DNA of 45,539 bases from Lachnospiraceae bacterium (GCA_019423745.1 JAHZAV010000020.1:1-45539), one strand, 5' to 3'; positions 26,225 through 34,761 are shown, counted from the stretch's first letter. A program made the numbers and translations. The notes: generated from the letters alone by a model not told the origin.

Positions 26225-26257
26225 AAAAAACGGGAAATGGATCTCTGCCATTCCCCG
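26225..26257 (-). terminator. Expression-platform terminator of the TPP riboswitch
   Basis: On the minus strand CGGGGAATGG pairs with CCATTTCCCG (one G-U pair) around a seven-base loop, followed by T6. It begins about 13-20 bases after the conserved AGGGA of the riboswitch, as expected for transcription termination when TPP is bound. Confidence 0.9.
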
Positions 26258-26269
26258 CACTGAAACAAC

Positions 26270-26356
26270 TTCTTTCCCTACGTTGGCATTATCCAAATCA
26301 GGTTTTGGGTCGAAACTCTTACGCTTCCTCTCAGCCTGTTTACAAGCTCCCCGTTT
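26270..26356 (-). ncRNA. TPP riboswitch (THI element)
   Basis: The minus strand shows the complete aptamer core in order: GGGGAGC, then GGCTGAGAGG (pyrimidine-binding helix), GACCC, AACCTGAT, GGATAATGCCA and ACGTAGGGA. It lies upstream of thiS and should switch the thiSFGH-thiE operon off when thiamine pyrophosphate is plentiful, through the terminator at 26225-26257. Confidence 0.97.
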
Positions 26357-26497
26357 TTTACATATTTATATTAAAACTTTCATTTGCGAATGTCAATCCC
26401 TCTTTCCCCCGTCAATAGGAAACCGTATTTCCACAACAAACCAGGTGCACGGCATTCTGTAATTAAAGCTAAAACTATACTCAATCATTACTCAATG

Positions 26498-26506
26498 TGA
26501 TATAAT
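26498..26506 (+). promoter_or_regulatory. Extended -10 element upstream of the ketopantoate-reductase-family gene
   Basis: TGA-TATAAT forms an extended -10 about 90 bp before the start codon; no good -35 is seen. The same ATGTGATATAAT string recurs before the dehydratase gene at 35763-35774. Confidence 0.5.
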
Positions 26507-26596
26507 TTTGTCATATATTGACATCTTAGCCTTGCTGCGGGACCATAACAATACTCTATCCCGCCTCGCAAAATCATCAGAAAGAAGGAAAAATTT

Positions 26597-27559
26597 ATGA
26601 AATTATTTGAGAATAAGAAAATTGCTGTAATTGGTCTTGGGGGAGTAGGCGGCTATATTGGCGCTCTGCTTGCTGATACCTATCCTCAAGTTTCCTTTGT
26701 TGCAAGAGGACCCAGGAAAGATTCCATCGATAACTATGGTTTGACGCTTCACAGTGATTACCGCGGAGAGCGTATCGTCCATCCTGCAAAGACAGTAAAA
26801 TCTGCTGAAGAGCTTGAAGTACAGGATTACATTTTTATCTGTGTGAAAAATTATTCTCTGGAGGATGTCTGCCTCTCATTAAAAAACTGTATCAACGATC
26901 ATACGGTAATCGTACCGGTTATGAATGGCGCTGATCCCGCAGAACGAGTCAGAAAATATCTGCAAAAGGGAACGGTTATCGATTCTTTAATTTATATCGT
27001 AGCCTTTGCCAATCCGGATTTTTCCATTACACAACAAGGCGCATTTGCCAACCTTCATATCGGCATTCAAAATGCAGATAATAACCAGTGGAATAAAGTT
27101 CTGGAAGTCTGTGAACTACTGAACCACGCAAGAATTGATTGTGACGCTGATCGGGATATTCAGGCAGAAATATGGAAAAAATATATTCTGAATTGCGCTT
27201 ATAATGTAGAGACCGCTCTTTATAACAATACCATAGGGCAACTCAGATCAGACCCTCAAAAAGCAGCACAATATGAAACTCTTGTAAATGAAGCCTATCA
27301 GGTTGCTGTAGCAAAGGGAATACACGTGGAACCTCAACATAAAGAGGCTATCATACACCGGTTTTATTATGAATTGGCAGATAATGCCACCAGTTCTCTT
27401 CAAAGAGATGTAAATGCGAACCATCAAACAGAACTTGAAACTTTTGGCGGCTACATTGTAAAAGAAGCCAAGCGCCTTCATATACCTGTTCCTGTATCAG
27501 AACATATGTATAATAATCTCAAAAAAATCTGCTCTGAAGCTGGAAAGGCGGAAAAATAA
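26597..27559 (+). CDS. Ketopantoate reductase family protein (PanE/ApbA-like)
   Basis: A 320-residue NAD(P)H-dependent reductase. The N-terminal Rossmann loop reads IAVIGLGGVGGYIGALLA, followed by SFVARGPRKDSI. FICVKNYSLEDV with the catalytic Lys and VPVMNGADPAERV fit the family. The C-terminal helical domain includes EIWKKYILNCAYNVETALYNNT and ETFGGYIVKEAKRLHIPVP. In the pathway sense PanE makes pantoate for CoA, but many paralogues act on other 2-oxoacids, and no other pan gene is nearby. Its stop overlaps the start of the following exporter gene by one base (TAATG), an unexpected partnership. Confidence 0.88.
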   Translation: MKLFENKKIAVIGLGGVGGYIGALLADTYPQVSFVARGPRKDSIDNYGLTLHSDYRGERIVHPAKTVKSAEELEVQDYIFICVKNYSLEDVCLSLKNCINDHTVIVPVMNGADPAERVRKYLQKGTVIDSLIYIVAFANPDFSITQQGAFANLHIGIQNADNNQWNKVLEVCELLNHARIDCDADRDIQAEIWKKYILNCAYNVETALYNNTIGQLRSDPQKAAQYETLVNEAYQVAVAKGIHVEPQHKEAIIHRFYYELADNATSSLQRDVNANHQTELETFGGYIVKEAKRLHIPVPVSEHMYNNLKKICSEAGKAEK

Positions 27560-29301
27560 TGAAACATTTGCTTACTTATTTAAAAAAGCATCCTGTTATT
27601 ACAATACTTGCTCCTCTATTTAAAATGTTGGAAGCCACCTTTGAATTATTTGTTCCCCTTGTTGTGGCACAAATGATTGATATTGGCATAGCTGGCAATA
27701 ATGGACCATATCTCTGGAAGATGGGCGGGCTTTTGATTCTTCTTGGAATCATTGGTTTTTCTTTCTCATTGACAGCACAGTATTTTGCTGCCAAATCAGC
27801 AATCAGCGCTGGTATGTCTATGCGAAGTGACCTCTTTGCCCATATTAATACTCTATCCTATCAGGAAATCGACAATATTGGTACTTCTACTTTGATTAAT
27901 CGAATGACAGGCGATGTAAATCAGGTACAAAACGGTATCAACATGTTTCTTCGTCTTTTTCTTCGTTCTCCCTTTGTTGTATTGGGAGCAATGATTATGG
28001 CATTTACTGTGGATGTTCAGGCTGCACTCCCTTTCGCAGTTACCATACCTGCCCTTCTGATTGTTGTATTTATCATTTTACTGGCAAGTATGCCGCTTTA
28101 TAAATCTGTACAAAAACAGGTGGATCGTGTCCTTCTGTCCACCAGAGAAAACCTTCTTGGAATACGGGTCGTCCGAGCATTCGGCAGACAGGATAAAGAG
28201 ATGCAGTTTTTCCGCCAGGATACCGAGGAACTGTATAAAAAACAAATTTTTGTAGGGAAAATATCTGCTCTTTTAAATCCTCTTACCTACGTCATTATTA
28301 ACCTTGGAATCATCGCAGTCCTCTATTACGGTGGCCTTCAGGTAAACCAGGGACGCCTTACACAAGGTCAGGTAATCGCCCTGATTAACTACATGTCGCA
28401 GATTTTAACTGAACTTATCAAACTTGCCAATCTGATTATCCTTTTATCCAGAGCCCTTGCAAGCCTTGGCAGGGTAAATGCTATATTTAATATTCAGTCC
28501 TCGATTCCAAAAGAGGGAGACATGTTTACTCCCGATTCTGATACTCACTATCCTGCTGTAGAATTTGAAAATGTAAGTTTTTCCTATAGTAATTCCAAGA
28601 ATGAAGTTTTGAAAGATCTAACTTTCCAGGCTATGCCCGGAGAGACGATTGGAATTATTGGTGGAACCGGCTCTGGAAAATCTACACTTGCCAGTCTGAT
28701 TCCCAGATTCTATGAATGCTCCGAAGGTAGTATTCGCCTATTTGGTAAAGATATCCATTCCTTTGCCCCAGCATCCATACGGAAGCATATCGGGATGGTT
28801 CCTCAAAGGGCTGCCGTATTTTCCGGCTCACTACGTGAAAATATGCAATGGGGAAAAAAAGATGCCTCTGATTCAGAAATTTATCAAGCCCTTGATGTCG
28901 CCCAGGCAAAAGAATTTGTAGACTCCAAAAAGGAGGGGCTGGATCTTAAAATCCAGCAGCAGGGAAGTAATCTGTCAGGCGGACAAAAGCAGCGTCTTAC
29001 CATTGCCCGGGCACTGGTAGGTTCTCCAGAAATTCTTATTTTAGACGATAGTGCGTCTGCTCTTGATTTTGCCACCGATGCAAGACTTCGAAAAGCAATC
29101 CGAGAAAATACTGAAAAGACTACCGTATTTATTATTTCTCAGCGTGTATCTGCTGTTCGAAATGCAGACCGTATTCTGGTTCTGGATGACGGTCGAATTG
29201 TTGGAATTGGTACACATCAAGATCTTTTGGCTACTAATGCTGTTTATCAGGAAATCTGTGCCTCACAGCTTTCCGGAAAGGAGGCCTGCAACAATGCCTA
29301 A
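27559..29301 (+). CDS. ABC exporter half-transporter A (degenerate-site subunit)
   Basis: A 580-residue protein with six N-terminal membrane helices (about 1-310) and a C-terminal ATPase. Walker A is GGTGSGKST (near 367), the signature LSGGQKQR is canonical (near 470), but Walker B reads ILILDDSASALD (near 491), with Asp replacing the catalytic Glu. This is the degenerate half of a heterodimeric multidrug-type exporter, like BmrC or TM287. It overlaps the preceding gene by one base and the next one by eight. The substrate is unknown. Confidence 0.94.
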   Translation: MKHLLTYLKKHPVITILAPLFKMLEATFELFVPLVVAQMIDIGIAGNNGPYLWKMGGLLILLGIIGFSFSLTAQYFAAKSAISAGMSMRSDLFAHINTLSYQEIDNIGTSTLINRMTGDVNQVQNGINMFLRLFLRSPFVVLGAMIMAFTVDVQAALPFAVTIPALLIVVFIILLASMPLYKSVQKQVDRVLLSTRENLLGIRVVRAFGRQDKEMQFFRQDTEELYKKQIFVGKISALLNPLTYVIINLGIIAVLYYGGLQVNQGRLTQGQVIALINYMSQILTELIKLANLIILLSRALASLGRVNAIFNIQSSIPKEGDMFTPDSDTHYPAVEFENVSFSYSNSKNEVLKDLTFQAMPGETIGIIGGTGSGKSTLASLIPRFYECSEGSIRLFGKDIHSFAPASIRKHIGMVPQRAAVFSGSLRENMQWGKKDASDSEIYQALDVAQAKEFVDSKKEGLDLKIQQQGSNLSGGQKQRLTIARALVGSPEILILDDSASALDFATDARLRKAIRENTEKTTVFIISQRVSAVRNADRILVLDDGRIVGIGTHQDLLATNAVYQEICASQLSGKEACNNA

Positions 29302-31084
29302 AAACAGTTCATCAGCTCTTAACAGCAAGACCGATAAAAAAGTAAGAAATCGCCAAACCCTGAAACGGATTCTTCGCCATATCCGCCCCTATCTTGGATA
29401 TGTTATCCTTTCCCTTTGTCTTTCAGCCTTTACTGTTGCTTTAACGCTTTATGTCCCAATCCTCACAGGACGGGGGGTAGATACTATAGTTGGAAAGGGA
29501 AACGTAGATTTTGACGGTCTTTTAGCAATAATTTCCTCCATTGTGATTTCCATTATCCTTACCAGTATCGGCCAGTGGATCATGAATCACATTAACAACA
29601 AAATAACTTACCATATTGTAAAAGATCTTCGTGTTCAGGCCTTTGAAAAATTACAAAAGTTACCATTATCCTATGTGGATCAACATTCCTCCGGAGATTT
29701 AATCAGCCGGGTCATTACAGACATCGATCAGTTCTCTGACGGATTATTACTTGGATTTACCCAACTCTTCACAGGTGTTGCAACCATTTTAGGAACGATA
29801 TGTTTCATGCTCAGCATCAATGCATGGATTACACTTATCGTGGTGGTATTAAGTCCACTATCCTTCCTGCTGGCTAATTTTATATCAAAAAAATCTTTTG
29901 CTATGTTCCAGAAGCAGTCGCAGACACGCGGGGAATTGACTGGTTTTACCAATGAGATGTTAGGCGGCATTAAAGTTGTTCAGGCTTTTGGTCATCAAGA
30001 GGATGCTCAAAAAGAATTTGATGAAATCAATGAACGACTTTCTGGTTATTCGCTGAAAGCTACTTTTTTCTCTTCTATAACCAATCCTGCCACCCGCTTC
30101 ATGTATTCCTGTATCTATGCTGGAGTCACTATCGCCGGATGCTTTGGAACTATGAAAGGAATGCTGACAGTCGGACAGCTATCTAGTTTTTTAAGTTATA
30201 CAAACCAATATACCAAGCCGTTCAATGACATTACAAGCGTTATGACGGAATTCCAAAATTCACTTGCTTCAGCTGCACGTGTATTTGAACTGATTGATGA
30301 ACCGGATGCTCCAAAGGAACCGAATGATGCTATCGTATTAAGCAATCCTTCTGGAAAAATTGACATTAATCATGTAGATTTCTCTTATATTAAAGAGAGA
30401 CCTCTGATACAGGATTTAAACCTGTCTGTACGCCCTGGCCAGCGCATCGCTATAGTAGGGCCTACCGGATGCGGAAAGACAACCGTCATCAATCTTTTAA
30501 TGCGTTTTTATGATGTACAAGCCGGCTCTATACAACTGGACGGCCATGATATCCGAAAGATCACCCGCCGCTCCCTTCGCACCAGTTACGGAATGGTATT
30601 ACAGGAAACATGGCTGAAATCCGCTTCCATTAGAGATAATATTGCCTACGGGAAACCGGATGCCTCTATGGAAGAAGTCATCGCTGCTGCAAAAAAAGCA
30701 CATGCTCACAGCTTTATCATGCGCATGCCTGAAGGATATGACACGGTCATCAGTGAAGGCGGAGAAAATCTCTCTCAAGGTCAAAAGCAGCTTCTTTGCA
30801 TTGCACGCATTATGCTCTGCCTACCGCCAATGCTGATCCTGGATGAAGCGACCTCATCCATCGACACTATGACAGAAATTCGAATTCAGCGCGCTTTTGA
30901 AACCTTAATGAAAGGACGCACCAGCTTTATTGTAGCTCATCGTCTTTCCACCATCCAAAGTGCAGACATGATTCTCGTTATGGATCAGGGACATATTATA
31001 GAGCAAGGCACCCATCAAGAACTCCTTCAGAAAGGCGGATTCTATGCAAAACTGTATAACAGCCAATTTGCCGCAGATACGTAA
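29294..31084 (+). CDS. ABC exporter half-transporter B (catalytic-site subunit)
   Basis: A 596-residue partner of the preceding protein. Membrane domain about residues 35-340 and ATPase about 355-596. Walker A is GPTGCGKTT (near 388), Walker B is LILDEATSSID (near 512) with the catalytic Glu intact, and the signature is LSQGQKQL (near 490), which deviates from LSGGQ. The subunits are therefore complementary: A's incomplete Walker B faces B's deviant signature, and one full ATP site remains. The start is ATG 29294 behind AAAGGAGG; a longer open frame reaching 29051 lies wholly inside the upstream gene and is not coding. A terminator-like hairpin follows. Confidence 0.94.
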   Translation: MPKNSSSALNSKTDKKVRNRQTLKRILRHIRPYLGYVILSLCLSAFTVALTLYVPILTGRGVDTIVGKGNVDFDGLLAIISSIVISIILTSIGQWIMNHINNKITYHIVKDLRVQAFEKLQKLPLSYVDQHSSGDLISRVITDIDQFSDGLLLGFTQLFTGVATILGTICFMLSINAWITLIVVVLSPLSFLLANFISKKSFAMFQKQSQTRGELTGFTNEMLGGIKVVQAFGHQEDAQKEFDEINERLSGYSLKATFFSSITNPATRFMYSCIYAGVTIAGCFGTMKGMLTVGQLSSFLSYTNQYTKPFNDITSVMTEFQNSLASAARVFELIDEPDAPKEPNDAIVLSNPSGKIDINHVDFSYIKERPLIQDLNLSVRPGQRIAIVGPTGCGKTTVINLLMRFYDVQAGSIQLDGHDIRKITRRSLRTSYGMVLQETWLKSASIRDNIAYGKPDASMEEVIAAAKKAHAHSFIMRMPEGYDTVISEGGENLSQGQKQLLCIARIMLCLPPMLILDEATSSIDTMTEIRIQRAFETLMKGRTSFIVAHRLSTIQSADMILVMDQGHIIEQGTHQELLQKGGFYAKLYNSQFAADT

Positions 31085-31097
31085 AAGTAAAAAGAAT

Positions 31098-31140
31098 CAT
31101 TTGCACTGCAGCTTTCTTCAAAGCATGCAGCTGCAAATTT
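31098..31140 (+). terminator. Terminator after the ABC exporter genes
   Basis: ATTTGCACTGCAGCT pairs with AGCATGCAGCTGCAAAT around a short loop with two small bulges, followed by TTTTCT. It starts 14 bp past the stop codon. Confidence 0.75.
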
Positions 31141-31154
31141 TCTAAAATAAATAG

Positions 31155-31183
31155 TTGACATTCTCATCATCTTATAATATAAT
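31155..31183 (+). promoter_or_regulatory. Consensus promoter of tRNA-Arg
   Basis: TTGACA (31155-31160), a 17-bp spacer and TATAAT (31178-31183) match the vegetative sigma consensus exactly, 31 bp ahead of the tRNA. Confidence 0.88.
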
Positions 31184-31214
31184 TATTTTTGCTGTGAGGG
31201 ATACAGCAAAAGAT

Positions 31215-31288
31215 GTGGGCGTAGCTCAGCTGGATAGAGCGTTTGGCTACGGACCAAAAGGTCGGGGGTTCGAATCCTCTCGCCCACG
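31215..31288 (+). tRNA. tRNA-Arg (anticodon ACG)
   Basis: Acceptor GTGGGCG pairs with CGCCCAC; D-arm GCTC/GAGC; anticodon stem TTTGG/CCAAA around CTACGGA (anticodon ACG, where A34 is normally edited to inosine); T-loop GTTCGAAT. CCA is not encoded. Confidence 0.97.
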
Positions 31289-31294
31289 GGTCAG

Positions 31295-31325
31295 AAAGAA
31301 CTGTACTTTGTACAGTTCTTTTTTT
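31295..31325 (+). terminator. Terminator of tRNA-Arg
   Basis: AAAGAACTGTAC/GTACAGTTCTTT is a perfect 12-bp stem with a TTT loop, followed by more T. It starts seven bases after the tRNA. Confidence 0.95.
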
Positions 31326-31401
31326 GATTCATAGAATTTTTTCTTTTTTTCACACATATTTAATAACACATTCACATTTTCAACACAAATAAGAAGTATA
31401 T

Positions 31402-31493
31402 TATAATTGTTCAAAGGATAAAACCTTGAACAATATAATTTTCTTTTTCATAATTTCCCCTCCGGTCAGAGTTCCCCGCTCTGACCTTTTTTT
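31402..31493 (+). ncRNA. Candidate C-rich small RNA
   Basis: Between tRNA-Arg and the pyridoxamine kinase gene lies a self-contained unit without an ORF: TATAAT at 31402-31407 with a weak TTCAAC 17 bp upstream, a hairpin ATTGTTCAAAGG/CCTTGAACAAT (31406-31434), a single-stranded stretch TTTCCCCTCC, and a strong terminator GGTCAGAG/CTCTGACC (31464-31486) with T7. TTCCCC occurs twice, once unpaired and once in the terminator loop. C-rich loops that pair with Shine-Dalgarno sequences are typical of Firmicute regulatory RNAs such as RsaE. The first hairpin overlaps the -10 box, so it could instead be an upstream terminator. An attenuator for the kinase gene is the other alternative. Confidence 0.45.
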
Positions 31494-31521
31494 GTACTAA
31501 AAAATGCTACCCAAACCCTGT

Positions 31522-31551
31522 TTGAGGCAGTATAATAAATTCTGTTATATA
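31522..31551 (+). promoter_or_regulatory. Probable promoter of the pyridoxamine kinase gene
   Basis: TTGAGG (31522-31527) and an extended -10, TGT-TATATA (31543-31551), with an 18-bp spacer. A TATAAT at 31531-31536 is an alternative -10. RBS AAAGGACGG follows. Confidence 0.5.
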
Positions 31552-31574
31552 TTGATAAAGGACGGTGAAAACTA

Positions 31575-32441
31575 ATGACAAAAAAAATTGCTGTAATTAA
31601 CGATCTTTCAGGCTTTGGACGTTGTTCACTCACAGCGGCAATATCTGTCATCTCCGCTATGGGAGTTCAACCCTGCCCTCTCCCTACTGCAATCTTAAGT
31701 GCGCAGACTGGATATGAGAGTTATTACTGCGACAGCTATACAGATAAAATGCCCCTGATTCGGGCAGAATGGGAAAAAATGAATGTCTCTTTTGATGGTA
31801 TATATACGGGATTTCTTGCGGATGAACGCCAGGTTAACCAAATCTATATGTTTCTGGACAGTTTTCTGACGGAACATACCTTTTTGCTGGTAGATCCTGT
31901 CTTGGGAGGTGACGGAACCCCCCACTCTCTTTTCACATCCCGACTTTTAGAAAAAATGAAAGAACTCTGTTACAGAGCAGATCTGATTACCCCCAATCTA
32001 ACGGAACTTTGCCTGCTCACTGGAGCCGATTATAAAGAGTTGTCACAAATCCGGACACCTCTCCTTCTAATGGAGGTCATTGCAGAACTGGGCAAATCTC
32101 TTTTCCAGGACAGACTGAAACAAATTCTGATCACAGGTATCCGCTATACAGATGAAGATGGAATCGATCAGATGGGGAATCTCTTTCTGACTGAAAAAGA
32201 TCAAACGCTCATTCCCTTTCCCTATATCGGAGGAAGTTATTCCGGCACAGGCGATCTTTTTGCTTCCTGTATTGCCGCTGGAATTGCCCGGGGCGATAAA
32301 ACAGAAAATGCCGTAGAACTGGCTGGCGAATTTATTAGTTGCGCTATTTCTGATTCTATAAAAGAACAGGTACCTCGCAATGACGGTGTCAATTACGAAA
32401 AGTACCTGTCTATGCTTGCTCCTTCTCAGGAAAGCATTTAA
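31575..32441 (+). CDS. Pyridoxamine/pyridoxal kinase (ribokinase fold)
   Basis: A 288-residue kinase of B6 vitamer salvage that phosphorylates pyridoxamine, pyridoxal or pyridoxine. It starts with KKIAVINDLSGFGRCSLTAA, the substrate-binding opening of the Firmicute pyridoxamine kinase group. Further motifs are GYESYYCDSYTD, DGIYTGFLADERQV, LLVDPVLGGDGTPHS, LITPNLTELCLLTG, and the anion-hole loop YSGTGDLFASCIAAG with the catalytic Asp. The stop codon is nine bases from the stop of the convergent ATPase gene, with no terminator visible between them. Confidence 0.9.
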   Translation: MTKKIAVINDLSGFGRCSLTAAISVISAMGVQPCPLPTAILSAQTGYESYYCDSYTDKMPLIRAEWEKMNVSFDGIYTGFLADERQVNQIYMFLDSFLTEHTFLLVDPVLGGDGTPHSLFTSRLLEKMKELCYRADLITPNLTELCLLTGADYKELSQIRTPLLLMEVIAELGKSLFQDRLKQILITGIRYTDEDGIDQMGNLFLTEKDQTLIPFPYIGGSYSGTGDLFASCIAAGIARGDKTENAVELAGEFISCAISDSIKEQVPRNDGVNYEKYLSMLAPSQESI

Positions 32442-32450
32442 ACTTATCTT

Positions 32451-34172
32451 CTAACGAAAACCTCTAAATCGATTCAAGCAGGCATATAATTCCTGTTTCC
32501 TTGTCATTGCCAGGGAAACAGGAATATAAGATCCTTTCACCAGACTGGCAAGACCTTTTCCCTGGATCTCATTCCACAGCTCTTCTGCCTGCTCTTCCAG
32601 GCTTTTTTTTGTCCCCGTTTCCATCTTCTCAATAATACTTTTCAGGGCATAACTAAGAGCTGCTGTCTGCTCGACATCAACAATCTGCTCCACATACTTC
32701 AGTTCCACTGTATCCTTTCCAAGAGAAAAACTGTCTTTTCCATACTGTTTGATCTTGATCTGACCATGTTTTTTCTCTATCTTGCCAAGTTTGGGATATC
32801 TGGACATTTCCTCCCACCGCAGAATATTTTCTGTCTCCTTACGATGCATTTCCATAAAATTTTTTTCTTCTGCATTTTGGCTGCAGATCGTACGGACCTG
32901 CTTTGTAATATCCTTCGCGCGATAAGTATCCATCTGAATGATATGATCTGCAATATAAAAATAGGCTCCTGAACTTCCGGCTACCAAAATAACGGAAATT
33001 CCTTTTTCTTCATACAATTTTCTCGCCTGCTCAATAAAAGGTGTGATAGGTTCTTGTTCCCTTGCAATTACGGACTGCATCAAAGCATCTCTCACCATAA
33101 AGTTTGTGGCTGAAGTATCTTCATCAATCAGAAGGGCTTTTGCCCCTGCCTCCACTGCTTCCACTACATTAGCAGCCTGAGAGGTAGAACCACTAGCATC
33201 CTCTGTTGAAAAATCCACTGTATTCTTACCGTTGGGCAAATGATTGATAAAGGGTGATATATTTACATGAGATACCGATCTTCCGTCCTCTGCGCGGATT
33301 TTCATTGCCGTATCATCCGTAATAACATATTCTCTCCCATCCCCTGCAATATGATTATATACACCTAACTCCAGGGCTTTTAAAAGAGTAGATTTTCCAT
33401 GATATCCCCCACCTACAATCAAAGTAATTCCTCTTGGAACTGCCATGCCACGAATTTTACCTTTATAGGGAAGATCCAGTTCTATCTCCATGCTTTTGGG
33501 ACTTTCAAATACGATCGCTTTTTTCATTGGCTTATCAGAGACACCGCTCTCTCTTGGCAGAATGGAACCATTTGCTACGAATGCTGCCAAATTCCTCTTT
33601 TTCAGCTCTTCTCTGATATAAGTTTGATCCTGAGCCAATTCTGTTACTTTTTGTACTGTCTGTTCATTGAGACTTTTATAATACAGGGCCTTATTTACAC
33701 ACTCTGGAATATAGTGAAATAAAATCTTTTTCAATTCCGGCGCATTAATAGTCCTTCCATTTGCCGGGAATCCTACTTCAAAACGTACCAGAAGCCTTTT
33801 CTCATTCATTTCAAGGGCCGTACGTTCCAAAACTTGCTGCCCGCATCTGCTGATACTGATAAGCCCACTTTTACCTGAACCTTTTGCCTGAAACATATAA
33901 GCCGATATCTGACGCCCAAACTCTCTTGTCAGATAATCCTGAAGTGCAATTCTTTTATCTTCTCTGTCGTACAGCTCCTTCGGAAATCCTGCTGTCTTAG
34001 ATGCAATCTCAACGCTTAGTTTAGAAGGCCCTGCAAAAGGATCTCCCTGCACATGGTCAATATGAAGAATGTATCCTGGAAAATGCCAGCTTCCTGCCAG
34101 GCTTTTATATGCCGGATAACTCTTTCGATGTATACTCATAAGCTGTTGCTCTAACTGTACCGATGTATTCAT
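32451..34172 (-). CDS. ABC-ATPase domain protein (PF09818 type), function unknown
   Basis: A 573-residue soluble protein of the ABC_ATPase family, whose only characterised relative I recall is the trypanosomal RNA-editing factor MRB1590. The N-terminal half (about 1-240) includes YLTREFGRQISAYMFQAKGSGKSG. The P-loop is VGGGYHGKSTLLKALELGVY (near 253-272), with His before Gly-Lys-Ser. The signature-like stretch DASGSTSQAANVVEAVEAGA (325-344) is followed by Walker B ALLIDEDTSATNFMVRD. VILVAGSSGAYFYIADHIIQMD and a helical C-terminus complete it. The start lies one base after the xpt stop (TAACATG), so it is translationally coupled to a purine-salvage gene. A nucleic-acid role is only an inference. 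Confidence 0.88.
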   Translation of the reverse strand: MNTSVQLEQQLMSIHRKSYPAYKSLAGSWHFPGYILHIDHVQGDPFAGPSKLSVEIASKTAGFPKELYDREDKRIALQDYLTREFGRQISAYMFQAKGSGKSGLISISRCGQQVLERTALEMNEKRLLVRFEVGFPANGRTINAPELKKILFHYIPECVNKALYYKSLNEQTVQKVTELAQDQTYIREELKKRNLAAFVANGSILPRESGVSDKPMKKAIVFESPKSMEIELDLPYKGKIRGMAVPRGITLIVGGGYHGKSTLLKALELGVYNHIAGDGREYVITDDTAMKIRAEDGRSVSHVNISPFINHLPNGKNTVDFSTEDASGSTSQAANVVEAVEAGAKALLIDEDTSATNFMVRDALMQSVIAREQEPITPFIEQARKLYEEKGISVILVAGSSGAYFYIADHIIQMDTYRAKDITKQVRTICSQNAEEKNFMEMHRKETENILRWEEMSRYPKLGKIEKKHGQIKIKQYGKDSFSLGKDTVELKYVEQIVDVEQTAALSYALKSIIEKMETGTKKSLEEQAEELWNEIQGKGLASLVKGSYIPVSLAMTRKQELYACLNRFRGFR

Positions 34173-34173
34173 G

Positions 34174-34761
34174 TTACACTCCCTGCTCTCTAAATTGAAT
34201 CATTCCTGTTTTTTCATCCATGGCATCTACAATTGCGAGAGATTCCAACTGATATCCAAGATTTCGAATAATGCTTCCGCCTGCCTGAAATCCCTTCTCT
34301 ATGACAATTCCAATGCCCTCAACGGTTGCTCCTGCTGTCTGCACAATTTGAATCAATCCTTGAAGCGCACATCCATTGGCAAGAAAATCATCTATAATAA
34401 GAACATGGTCCTCTTCATTCAAAAATTTTTGGGAAACAATCACCTGGTTTTTACACTTATGTGTGAAGGATTCCACCTCTGCCACATACATTTCCCCCTC
34501 CAGATTAATGCTCTGAGTTTTCTTTGCAAACACAACCGGCACGTGAAAATGCTGGGCTGCGACACAGGCAATTCCTATCCCGGAAGCCTCGATCGTCAGA
34601 ATTTTATTAATAGGTTTCTGAGCAAATCTTTTCTTAAATTCAGCTCCAATCTGATCAAACAGCTCAATATCCATCTGATGATTTAAAAAGCTGTCTACCT
34701 TCAACACATTTCCCTCTTTAATAATTCCATCTTTTGCGATACGTTCCTCTAAAAAATTCAT
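34174..34761 (-). CDS. xpt: Xanthine phosphoribosyltransferase
   Basis: A 195-residue purine-salvage enzyme that makes XMP from xanthine and PRPP. The PRPP loop is VLIIDDFLANGCALQGL, the base region reads ILTIEASGIGIACVAA, and VFAKKTQSINLEGEMY is typical of Xpt. I chose the ATG at 34761 (GAGGA six bases upstream); the preceding in-frame GTG is less likely. The promoter is near consensus. Unlike many Firmicute xpt genes, no purine riboswitch fits in the 73-bp gap, and the next gene is not pbuX but a PF09818 ATPase one base away. Confidence 0.96.
   Translation of the reverse strand: MNFLEERIAKDGIIKEGNVLKVDSFLNHQMDIELFDQIGAEFKKRFAQKPINKILTIEASGIGIACVAAQHFHVPVVFAKKTQSINLEGEMYVAEVESFTHKCKNQVIVSQKFLNEEDHVLIIDDFLANGCALQGLIQIVQTAGATVEGIGIVIEKGFQAGGSIIRNLGYQLESLAIVDAMDEKTGMIQFREQGV

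Noticed and set aside
29051..29293. An 81-codon N-terminal extension of exporter subunit B.
   Set aside because: It lies entirely within the Walker B/H-loop coding region of subunit A in another frame, and the ATG at 29294 has an excellent RBS.
31406..31434. The first hairpin after tRNA-Arg as a second tRNA terminator.
   Set aside because: The tRNA already has a perfect terminator at 31295-31325, and the U-tract after this hairpin is interrupted; it fits better as the 5' hairpin of the candidate small RNA, although this is not certain.
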